From a virus, in IMG/VR virus record IMGVR_UViG_3300006805_000106, positions 1 through 30,535 of that record: a DNA stretch of 30,535 bases. One strand, given 5' to 3'. Both the position numbers and the translations under genes were made by a program. The first letter of the stretch is position 1. Each line of letters starts with the position of its first letter. Positions 7,940 to 15,185 of this stretch are shown in pieces. Under the pieces are notes generated by a model that worked only from the letters and a program-made list of their open reading frames with translations, made no database searches and had not been told where the DNA came from.

Positions 7940-8635
7940 GTGGACAACCTCGCCCTCGTCAACCGCGCCCGCAACGAATGCGGGGTCAGCGGCAGCGATC
8001 TTGTGACGCTGCAAACCGGCCTTTCCATGGAGGGCCAGCGGTTCGTGCAATGGGTCAACCAGGCATGGATCGACATTCAGGCAAGCCGCCCGGATTGGCA
8101 GTGGATGCGCAAGGCCGCGACGTTTCAGACTGTTGCAGCACAGGCGGCCTACACCATTGCCGAGATGGGCGTGAGTGACCTTGGAGACTGGAAGCGGAAC
8201 ACGTTTCGCTCCTACCTTACGTCAACCGGTGTGGGAGCCGAGCAGTTCATGAACGATTGGGAGTACTCGGCTTTCCGCGACACGTACCAATTCAGTTCGC
8301 TCAGATCGTCCACGGGCTACCCGCTTGACATGACGATCCAGCCCGACAAGACCATGGCGCTGTGGCCGACGCCGAATGCGGCTTACACGATCAACGGCGA
8401 GTACTACCGCGCGCCGACCGAGTTGTCTGCGGACGACGACGACCCTTCATCGGCAGGCAATGGCCTCCCGGATCGGTTCCACATGCTGATCGTTGGCTAC
8501 GCGATGGAGAGTTACGCCGCCTACGAGTCGGCCCCCGAGGTCGATGAGCGGGCCAAGACGATCATTCGCCGGCACCTGACGCGGCTCATCAACTGGGGGC
8601 TGCCGCCGATGTTCGGGGCGCCTGCGCTGGCGTGA
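7940..8635 (+). CDS. Head-to-tail adaptor protein (231 aa)
   Basis: This probably forms the ring that joins the portal to the short tail. It begins with GTG at 7940 (MDNLALVNRARNECGVSG). The pattern of PDWQWMRK, a W-rich centre (FMNDWEYSAFRDTYQF), GYPLDMTIQPDKTMALWP, then YTINGEYYRAPTELSADDDD and a helical C-terminus matches the adaptor proteins known from SU10-like podoviruses. Its place just before the nozzle gene supports this. The stop overlaps the GTG of the nozzle gene (GTGA), so the two are made in step. No Shine-Dalgarno sequence is obvious at the start. Confidence 0.8.
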   Translation: MDNLALVNRARNECGVSGSDLVTLQTGLSMEGQRFVQWVNQAWIDIQASRPDWQWMRKAATFQTVAAQAAYTIAEMGVSDLGDWKRNTFRSYLTSTGVGAEQFMNDWEYSAFRDTYQFSSLRSSTGYPLDMTIQPDKTMALWPTPNAAYTINGEYYRAPTELSADDDDPSSAGNGLPDRFHMLIVGYAMESYAAYESAPEVDERAKTIIRRHLTRLINWGLPPMFGAPALA

Positions 8636-10698
8636 GGGCCGTTCGGGTTGACTACGATGTCTACCGCCTGCTGGGTGGGCTAGACCAGACGACTCCCACG
8701 ACAAGCCTGCCGCCCGGGGTTGCCCGCGGCGCACTGAATTTCGAGGTCGCCATCACTGGCGGGTACGCCCGCATCGCCGGCTATGAGCGCACCGACGGCC
8801 GGGTGGGTGCGCCGAGCGAGGCCACATTCTCCGCCTTCACCCTCGACAACGCGTCGGCGATAGCTGTCGGCGACGCGTTGGACAACGGCAGCGGCGAGAC
8901 CGGCACCGCAATCGCCGTGGTCGGCAACACCGTGTTCTACACCCAGCAAGTCGGGGCTTTCGCGGTGTCCGACACACTCACGACCGGACAAGTCATCACG
9001 GCACTCGGCTCGGGGCTGCTCACGTCGCAACAGCGGGCGGCCTACACGCTGGCGGCGGCCAATGTCTACCGGGCGCTGATCGGCCCGGTGCCGGGGTCCG
9101 GGGACATCCGCGGGGTCGCCTACATGAGCGGGGTGCTGTACGCGTGGAGAGACAACGCTGGCGCTACCCTGCTTGAGATGTACAAGGCAACCACCTCGGG
9201 ATGGACGAAGATCATTTTCGGTTACGAAGTGTCGTTCACCACCGGATCTGTATCCCCGGTCATTGGCGTTGCCATCGTTCAAGGGGTGGTTTCCGCTGTG
9301 ACGCGGGCCATCTCGCTTGAAAGCGGATCGTGGGGCGCCGGCACTGCGGCGGGGAGGTTCATTGTGGACGCCCCATCAGGCGGGGCCTTCATTGCCGGCG
9401 CACTGACAGGCGGCGGGACTGCTGTATTGAACGCCGGCCTGTCGGGTGGGCTGGTGCAGGCCGTCATCGCATTCCTTCCCGGGGGCCGGGTGCAAACCGA
9501 CACCGCCAACTTCGGCGCTGGCACCACACGCAAGCTCTACGGGTGCGACAACGAGAATCGTGGATTCGAGTTCGACGGGACAACGATGGTGCCGATCAAG
9601 ACCGGCATGACCGTTGACCGGCCAACAAACGTCAAGGTTCACAAGAACCACCTGTTTTTCAGCTTCGGCGCCTCGTTGCAGAGCAGCGCCATCTCCACAC
9701 CCTACGCATGGACCCCGCTGCTTGGTGCGGGGGAGTACCTGGCGAACGATGACATCAAGGCGATTGCCTCTCTGCCCGGGAACGAAACCGTAGGGGCGCT
9801 TGGCGTCTACACGCCGAATTCGACCTTCATCCTTTACGGCACGTCGTTCGGCTCAGGGGGGAATGCGCAACTGGTCGAGTTCAACGGCGGCTCGGGGTGC
9901 GAGTCCTACACCGCCCAGGTGCTTGACCAGACCTACGCCTTGGACGCGACCGGCATCGCCAACATGGCGGTGACGCAGCGGTTCGGGAACTTTCTGTCCA
10001 ACTCGATAACGGCGAACATCCTGCCGTTCATCCGGACGCACCGCGGCACAGCCACGGCTTCGGGGGTCAACCGCGAGCGCTCGCAGTACCGGGTGTTCTA
10101 CGCAAACGGCGACGCCCTGTACCTCACCATGTCAAACGGCAAGCCGCTCGGCGTCATGCCCGTGACTTTCCCGAACCCAGTGACGTGCTGGTGCGAGGGG
10201 CCGAACGACGAGAACGTAGAAATCGGGTTTTTCGGCAGCACGGAGGACGCCCTCGGGGACGCCTACGTGTACCAGATGGACATTGGCCCGAATTTCGACG
10301 GGGCAACGATGCCATTCATGCTGCAACTGAACTTCAACAGCATCAGGAGCCCGCGCGTATTGAAGCGCTACCGCAAGGCGGCGCTGGAAATCAAGAGTTC
10401 CAACCAGGCCGATTTCAGCGTCGGCTACCAGGTCGGGTACGGGGATTCGACTGCCAAGCAGCAGCCGCCGTTGACTACCGCACAGGTGCCTTTTGCGGGG
10501 GCCATCCCCTATGACGCTGGCTACACTTACGACAGCGGGCAGTTCTACGATGGCCGCTCGCTCGGGCCGGTTGAAGTGGAGCTACAGGGGTCGGCGGAAA
10601 ACATCTCGTTTCAAGTGGTGGGGACGACGGCGATTTACAGCCCGTTCACCATCAACACGGTCACGATTCACTACACGCCACGGCGCGGACTCAGATGA
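8632..10698 (+). CDS. Tail nozzle/hub protein (688 aa)
   Basis: The likely role is the tail tube nozzle that closes the tip of a short tail and opens on ejection. The start is GTG within the adaptor stop (GTGA). The N-terminus (YRLLGGLDQTTPTTSLPPG, then GALNFEVAITGGYARIAGYE) is the typical opening of podovirus nozzle proteins. The middle has repeated beta strands with Gly turns, consistent with the beta-propeller known for T7 gp12-like nozzles. RPTNVKVHKNHLFFSFGASL and the C-terminal half with YRKAALEIKSSNQADFSVGY are also characteristic. The protein contains no membrane segment. It is followed by an ATGA overlap with a small fibre-like gene. Confidence 0.82.
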   Translation: MRAVRVDYDVYRLLGGLDQTTPTTSLPPGVARGALNFEVAITGGYARIAGYERTDGRVGAPSEATFSAFTLDNASAIAVGDALDNGSGETGTAIAVVGNTVFYTQQVGAFAVSDTLTTGQVITALGSGLLTSQQRAAYTLAAANVYRALIGPVPGSGDIRGVAYMSGVLYAWRDNAGATLLEMYKATTSGWTKIIFGYEVSFTTGSVSPVIGVAIVQGVVSAVTRAISLESGSWGAGTAAGRFIVDAPSGGAFIAGALTGGGTAVLNAGLSGGLVQAVIAFLPGGRVQTDTANFGAGTTRKLYGCDNENRGFEFDGTTMVPIKTGMTVDRPTNVKVHKNHLFFSFGASLQSSAISTPYAWTPLLGAGEYLANDDIKAIASLPGNETVGALGVYTPNSTFILYGTSFGSGGNAQLVEFNGGSGCESYTAQVLDQTYALDATGIANMAVTQRFGNFLSNSITANILPFIRTHRGTATASGVNRERSQYRVFYANGDALYLTMSNGKPLGVMPVTFPNPVTCWCEGPNDENVEIGFFGSTEDALGDAYVYQMDIGPNFDGATMPFMLQLNFNSIRSPRVLKRYRKAALEIKSSNQADFSVGYQVGYGDSTAKQQPPLTTAQVPFAGAIPYDAGYTYDSGQFYDGRSLGPVEVELQGSAENISFQVVGTTAIYSPFTINTVTIHYTPRRGLR

Positions 10699-11225
10699 GC
10701 AACGAGTATTTCAATGCCACCGGGACGCCATCGACCGATTCGGAAATCCTGTCGGCAAACCTGCGCGGGGAGTATTCCTCGGTGGAGGCGGGATTCGACA
10801 AGATGCCCGCCCTGGCGGCGAACGCGCTGAAGGGCGTTCGCGTGAACGCAGCCTCCGCCGCGTTGGAGGCGTTTGAGTCCGGCGGAACCTACACGCCGAC
10901 CGTTACTGCCGTGCTGAACTGCGGCACGGCGGTTGCCGGGAAGGGCTTTTGGACAAGGGCCGGTAACATTGTCACCTTCGCCGGACTCGCCGGAGTGACT
11001 GCGGCCGGGGCCGGCGCGGTCACGTTCGAGATCAGCCTGCCGGTGTCGTCAAACCTTGCGGCCGATGATCTTTCTGGCTCGCTCAACCCCGTTGCCGGCG
11101 CCGCCACCATGACCCTCGCGTTTGTCTCGCTGAACGCCGCGACTGATCGGATGTTGGTTTCGTACACCAGCTCTGGCGCGGCCGTGCAGTCGGTCAAGTT
11201 TGTGTCCATGTACGAAGTCATCTAA
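10695..11225 (+). CDS. Small fibre-like virion protein (176 aa)
   Basis: The ATG overlaps the nozzle stop (ATGA). The N-terminal 60 residues are a helical attachment-like region (SEILSANLRGEYSSVEAGFD). From GGTYTPTVTAVLNCGTAV onward the sequence has the pattern of a beta-sandwich domain often seen at the ends of phage tail fibres (xRxGNxVTxxG, then SLPVSSN and LSGSLN). It could be a short tail fibre or a trimeric cap on the tail. The role is inferred from this pattern and its place directly after the nozzle gene. Confidence 0.78.
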   Translation: MSNEYFNATGTPSTDSEILSANLRGEYSSVEAGFDKMPALAANALKGVRVNAASAALEAFESGGTYTPTVTAVLNCGTAVAGKGFWTRAGNIVTFAGLAGVTAAGAGAVTFEISLPVSSNLAADDLSGSLNPVAGAATMTLAFVSLNAATDRMLVSYTSSGAAVQSVKFVSMYEVI

Positions 11226-11237
11226 AAAGGGCGTACC

Positions 11238-12323
11238 GTGGCAACAGTCCCCACGCCAACCGTTGCGAAATGGGTCAGCAAGTACCCCGGCATCGTCGGT
11301 GCGCCGAAGGTCGATCCGCTGCCGCAAAGCGCAACCGGCATCGTCGCGGGCATGGACCCGGACGCGTTCAACACCACCGCCCAAGGCTACACCGCGACCA
11401 CCGCGACCGGCAAGGGCTACGACCCGAACACCGCGACCGGCACGCACTGGAAGGTTGATCCGAACCAGACGGTACAAGGCCAGGTTGACCAGATCACGGG
11501 CAAGGATGGGGTGTTGATGCAGCGCGCCGCGACACGCGCCAAGCAAGAGGCGAACGCCAGGGGCCTGATGAATACCAGCATGGCCATCGGCGCGGGGCAA
11601 ACTGCCGTGATCGACGCGGCCATGCCGATTGCCCAGCAGGATGCGAGCACCTACGGCAGTGCGGCCCGGTACAACGCCGACACCGACAACGCCATGAGCA
11701 CGTTCAACGCGGGCGTGAAGAACGACGCCGCCCGGTACGGGGCGGATACGTGGAACGCGATGGAGACGTTCAACGCGGGCTCAAAGAACACCGCCGCGCA
11801 GTGGTCTGCCGGGGCAAAGAACGACGCCGCCGAAGCCTCGGCAGGCCGGGCGCTGTCGGCCAGCACGCAGAACCTGCAAGCGGCAGTACAGCAGTCGCAG
11901 CAGCGCTACGACGGCGCGCTCAAGACCGCGATGCAGAACGCCGACGCGGCAACCCGCGTGCAACTGCAACAGATGGGCGACGACACCCGCGGCCTGTTGA
12001 CCCAGATGGAATCGCAGTACCGGCAGGGCTTGCAGACCAGCCAGTCAATGGCGAACACGTACCAAGGCTTGATCGACAACATCAGCCGCGTGATGCTCGC
12101 GCCTGACTTGGACGGCCCGGCGAAGCAGTCCGCGATCAACACTTTGACGCAGACCTACAACGCCGCACTGAAACAGCAGCAGATCATCTCGGGGCTGGAC
12201 CTCGGGAGCCTGCTGTCGTTCGGCGGCGCCGCGCCAACACCAGCGCCAACACCAGCGCCCGCCCCCGCTCCTGCCCCCGGCCCTGCTCCGTGGCCCGGCG
12301 GCGACTACAGGGAAACGCCATGA
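11238..12323 (+). CDS. Ejection-type virion protein with 22-residue repeats (361 aa)
   Basis: The GTG start follows AAAAAGGGCG. The region HWKVDPNQTVQGQVDQITGK, then LMNTSMAIGAGQTAVIDAA and PIAQQDASTYG, is a pattern I recall from internal virion proteins of podoviruses, though no exact function is known to me. Residues 145-188 hold two 22-residue repeats beginning Y-N/G-A-D-T, with a degenerate third copy. A Gln/Ala-rich helical region follows. The C-terminus is a proline-alanine tail (PTPAPTPAPAPAPAPGPAP) encoded partly by a tandem 12-base repeat. Position at the head of the ejection block supports a role in DNA delivery. The stop overlaps the next ATG. Confidence 0.8.
   Translation: MATVPTPTVAKWVSKYPGIVGAPKVDPLPQSATGIVAGMDPDAFNTTAQGYTATTATGKGYDPNTATGTHWKVDPNQTVQGQVDQITGKDGVLMQRAATRAKQEANARGLMNTSMAIGAGQTAVIDAAMPIAQQDASTYGSAARYNADTDNAMSTFNAGVKNDAARYGADTWNAMETFNAGSKNTAAQWSAGAKNDAAEASAGRALSASTQNLQAAVQQSQQRYDGALKTAMQNADAATRVQLQQMGDDTRGLLTQMESQYRQGLQTSQSMANTYQGLIDNISRVMLAPDLDGPAKQSAINTLTQTYNAALKQQQIISGLDLGSLLSFGGAAPTPAPTPAPAPAPAPGPAPWPGGDYRETP
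11670..11801 (+). repeat. Tandem 66-base coding repeat (2 full copies)
   Basis: Two copies of 66 bases (22 codons) lie head to tail, sharing the exact 15-mer ACGTTCAACGCGGGC at 11700 and 11766. A decayed third copy follows (WSAGAKNDAAE). Spacing by whole codons keeps the protein frame, so the repeat probably extended a helical or fibrous segment. Confidence 0.75.
12231..12254 (+). repeat. Tandem 12-base repeat coding a Pro-Ala tail
   Basis: GCGCCAACACCA occurs twice in tandem and encodes the A-P-T-P unit. Further degenerate copies (GCGCCCGCCCCC) extend it. It is the kind of short repeat that can slip and change copy number. Confidence 0.7.
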
Positions 12324-12685
12324 CCGACCACGACCGATTCTCTGCGTGGATCGGGTGGCCGCAGTCGGCCGCCGAGATGCTACGTGGCTGGGCGATGCAC
12401 CCGCTGGTCATCGCCGGCCAAGTGGCGGGCGTGGCCGCGATGCAGGGAACCGAGATTCACTTCGCCCTCGCGCCCGAGTGGCGCGGCCGGGCCATCACGC
12501 GTCGCACGACACGGGCTTTCCTTGCCCCGCTGCTGGCGATCCGCGGCTACCTCACAACCCGGGCATTCGACCCGACCGAAAGTCAGCGCGCCTTCCTTCG
12601 CAGAATCGGCTTCGTGCTGACCTGGATTGATGGGCTGATCGAGCACTTCGCCATGTGGCGGCTACCGTTTTCAAGGGGAACCTGA
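12320..12685 (+). CDS. GNAT-like protein of unknown role (121 aa)
   Basis: The ATG at 12320 overlaps the previous stop (ATGA) and has AGGGAAACG in front, so it is preferred over an in-frame upstream start at 12290. The stretch IHFALAPEWRGRAITRRTTR resembles the acetyl-CoA-binding loop and helix of GNAT acetyltransferases (R/Q-x-x-G-R), and FLRRIGFVLTWIDGLI resembles the usual final segment with aromatic residues. It is at the lower size limit for a GNAT domain. Small GNAT-like proteins of unknown role occur among phage structural genes. Catalytic activity is uncertain because part of the fold may be missing. Confidence 0.72.
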   Translation: MTDHDRFSAWIGWPQSAAEMLRGWAMHPLVIAGQVAGVAAMQGTEIHFALAPEWRGRAITRRTTRAFLAPLLAIRGYLTTRAFDPTESQRAFLRRIGFVLTWIDGLIEHFAMWRLPFSRGT

Positions 12686-13458
12686 TGCCTATGGCAATCC
12701 CGCTGGCGATGGCGGCCGGCAGCATCTTCGCGGGCGTGAGCGCGGGCGGCCTGATCGGCGGAGCAATGATCGCAGGCGGCGCCATGTCCGCCATCGGCGC
12801 CGTCACCAAGAATCCCAAGCTCACGAAGATCGGCGGGCTGGTGAGCCTTGCCGGTGGCGTGGCTGGCCTTGCATCTGGCGCGTGGGCTTCAGCAGCATCG
12901 GGCCTGGCCGAACAAGCGGCCTTGACTGGCATGGAAGCGGGCGGTGAGCTTGGCGGCATCGGTGGAGGCATGGCGGCGGCCGAACCTGCCGCCACCGGTA
13001 TCGCTGCCCAAGCCGCTCCGGTGGCCGCTGCGCCGCAGGCCCCGACCGGTATCGCCGCGCAGAACCTCGCCGCGCCGACGGCAAGCATTCAGCCGCCGAT
13101 CGCGCAATCCGCCGATGTGGTGGACATCGGTTCTGCCGCTCTACAGCAGCCGGCGGGGCCGAACATGGCGCAAGAAGCATTCCGGTCAAGCGAGTTGAGC
13201 GCGGCTCTGAAGGGCGGCGGCGATGTGTCGTCGTGGAAGTCAGGCGCGGCCGACGTGACGAACTGGATGAAAAACAACAAGGAACTGGTCAACACCGGGG
13301 CTGGGATCGTCAGCGGCGCGATGAAGCAAGCCAGCGATGAAGACCTGTTGCGCGAGCGGTGGAAGGCCGAGGATGCCGCCATCGCGCGACGCCGCGCCGA
13401 GATGAGCAAGTCTGTTGTCGGGCTCAAAGGCCCGGTCTATCAACCGCCGAAGGGCTGA
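12685..13458 (+). CDS. Hydrophobic ejection-type protein (257 aa)
   Basis: The ATG at 12685 overlaps the previous stop (TGATG) and has AAGGGGAA six to ten bases ahead; an in-frame start at 12655 would lie inside the upstream gene and is not favoured. Residues 1-85 are strongly hydrophobic and Gly/Ala-rich (for example AMAAGSIFAGVSAGGLIGGA), with several possible membrane-spanning helices. A long Ala/Pro/Gln linker follows, then a charged helix near the end (LLRERWKAEDAAIARRRAEM). Proteins of this build in podovirus ejection blocks form part of the channel across the host envelope. That role is inferred. Confidence 0.8.
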   Translation: MPMAIPLAMAAGSIFAGVSAGGLIGGAMIAGGAMSAIGAVTKNPKLTKIGGLVSLAGGVAGLASGAWASAASGLAEQAALTGMEAGGELGGIGGGMAAAEPAATGIAAQAAPVAAAPQAPTGIAAQNLAAPTASIQPPIAQSADVVDIGSAALQQPAGPNMAQEAFRSSELSAALKGGGDVSSWKSGAADVTNWMKNNKELVNTGAGIVSGAMKQASDEDLLRERWKAEDAAIARRRAEMSKSVVGLKGPVYQPPKG

Positions 13459-13463
13459 CCATC

Positions 13464-13988
13464 ATGGCCGGAATCGTTGGCGAACCGCCGAAACAAGTCT
13501 CCAGCTCAGCCCCCGCGCCGGGGGGCGACGATCCCATGTCGCACGACGCGATCATGGCCGCAATGCACCTGAGCGACGAACAGCGCGACCCGTTGATGCG
13601 GATCGTCGCCGCGGGGAAAAAGATTTTGTACTCCAAGCAGACTCATCCGATGATGGTCGAGGCCATGCAGGGCGAAGGCCCGACCGAGAAGAAGTTGGCC
13701 GACGGCATCATTGGGCTGATCGGCCTGCTGTGGGGAGAGTCCAAGGGCTCGCTTCCCCCGCAACTCATCATCCCGGCCGCGATGGTGCTGATGGCCGACG
13801 CCGCCGACTTCATGCGCCAAGCTGGCGAGGAGGTCACGCCGGAGCAATTCGGCATGGCAAATGAACTGCTGATCGACGGGTTGCTGAAGCAGGGCGGGGT
13901 TGACCCGGAGAAGCTGGCAGGCGTTGCCGGTGGTCAGGCGGGTGGCCCGTCGATGAGCGCAGCGCCGGCCGAAGGAGCGATGGCATGA
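13464..13988 (+). CDS. Conserved-looking virion protein of unknown function (174 aa)
   Basis: The ATG at 13464 follows GAAGGGCTGACC; the in-frame start at 13359 lies inside the preceding gene and is rejected. The core (RIVAAGKKILYSKQTHPMMV, then KLADGIIGLIGLLWGESKG and LIIPAAMVLMADAADFM) has two hydrophobic helices and resembles small proteins accompanying ejection proteins. Ends are disordered and Gly/Pro/Ala-rich. No catalytic motif is visible. It may be membrane-active or assist the larger ejection proteins, judging by place. The stop overlaps the next ATG (ATGA). Confidence 0.75.
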   Translation: MAGIVGEPPKQVSSSAPAPGGDDPMSHDAIMAAMHLSDEQRDPLMRIVAAGKKILYSKQTHPMMVEAMQGEGPTEKKLADGIIGLIGLLWGESKGSLPPQLIIPAAMVLMADAADFMRQAGEEVTPEQFGMANELLIDGLLKQGGVDPEKLAGVAGGQAGGPSMSAAPAEGAMA

Positions 13989-15184
13989 GCTTCGCAGGAA
14001 TCGCGGCGGCAGGGCTTGGCGGCGGGGCAAACGCCGTCGGCAGTATCACGGCAGGCTACATCGACCAGGACCGCAGGCTCGAATCGGCCCAGGTACTCGC
14101 CGACATCGACACCCAGCGCCAGATGCGCCTGACCGAGTACAACGCCAAGGTCGGCCGGCAGTCGGCGCAGGACGTGCGCGCCGACGCGCTTGCCTTCGAT
14201 ACCGCGAACGTCGATGCCCGCAACGACATCGCCAAGAAGACCGGCATCGCCGCCGGAGCTACCGCCCGTGCCGTCAAGATAGCCGACCTGTCCGACCCGA
14301 CGTTGCCCGCGCTTGAGCGCAAGAAGGCGGATGAAGATGCCGCCGCCGCAACTACCCGCGACGCGACCAAGACAAAATCCCTGGCTGGCGACAAGGAGTA
14401 CATGGCCGCCGTCGGCGCAATCAAGTTGGCCGACCCGCAGGTTGCCGCTCAGATCGCGGCCTCCCGTGCAAGCGCCGCGAGTTCCTACGCCAGCGCCGCC
14501 GAATCCGGCGAACGCGCGAAGGGCGTGAAGTTGGCGAACGCTGACAAGGTGAAGCTGGACGGGCTGTACGACGAGGCCACCCGCATCCTGTCCGACGCCA
14601 CGCTCGATGACACCAAGCGCGCCGCCGAACTGGCGAAGGTCGAGCGCCAGATCGTGATGATGAAGTCCAAGACCGGGCAGGCCGCAGCGCGCGATCCGGA
14701 ACTGGATACGCAGACCGTGACCGAGGAAAAGATGAACCCGGACGGCACCATCACGAAGGTGGTCCGCAAGGAGGTTCGCCGGCCGGGCGCCACCGCCGCG
14801 CCACCGGCAACACCCGGCGCGCCACCGGTCGGCGCGGAGGTTGACGGCTTCCGCTTCAAGGGCGGCAACCCGCGCGACAAGGCAAGTTGGGAGCCCGTCG
14901 GCGCGACCAAGCCGAAGGGAATCGCTGCCGCGCCGACCCCGGAGCCAACGCCCTACGTCCCGCCTGCCGATTCACCAGTCGGCAAGGCGCGGGCCAGGAA
15001 CGACGCCATCGCGGCCGAGCGCCAAGCCGCCGCCGCCGCGCAGAATCAGGCGGCCCTCGAAGCCGCCGCCGCGCTTCCGCCGGGCGACCGCCGCGCAGCC
15101 GCCAAGTTTCAGGCAGGCCCGATGTTCTCGCTGCTGCCGATCGACCAGCAGCGCGCCATCTCCGCGCTTGTGAACGGCCGCTGA
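13985..15184 (+). CDS. Coiled-coil ejection-type protein (399 aa)
   Basis: The ATG lies in an ATGA overlap with the gene before. The first 25 residues are Gly/Ala-rich and hydrophobic (SFAGIAAAGLGGGANAVGSI). A long Ala-rich coiled coil follows (DQDRRLESAQVLADIDTQRQ to about residue 240), then a Pro-rich linker, GFRFKGGNPRDKASWEPVG, and a C-terminal helical part. The layout (hydrophobic N-terminus, long helix, disordered tail) fits internal virion proteins ejected with the DNA. No enzyme motif was seen. It is one base away from the next gene, so both are surely co-translated. Confidence 0.78.
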   Translation: MSFAGIAAAGLGGGANAVGSITAGYIDQDRRLESAQVLADIDTQRQMRLTEYNAKVGRQSAQDVRADALAFDTANVDARNDIAKKTGIAAGATARAVKIADLSDPTLPALERKKADEDAAAATTRDATKTKSLAGDKEYMAAVGAIKLADPQVAAQIAASRASAASSYASAAESGERAKGVKLANADKVKLDGLYDEATRILSDATLDDTKRAAELAKVERQIVMMKSKTGQAAARDPELDTQTVTEEKMNPDGTITKVVRKEVRRPGATAAPPATPGAPPVGAEVDGFRFKGGNPRDKASWEPVGATKPKGIAAAPTPEPTPYVPPADSPVGKARARNDAIAAERQAAAAAQNQAALEAAAALPPGDRRAAAKFQAGPMFSLLPIDQQRAISALVNGR

Positions 15185-15185
15185 C

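Noticed and set aside
13359-13463. Upstream GTG extension of the 174-aa gene
   Set aside because: The added residues are Arg/Cys-rich shadow within the 257-aa gene; ATG at 13464 has GAAGGG ahead and fits the usual gene spacing.
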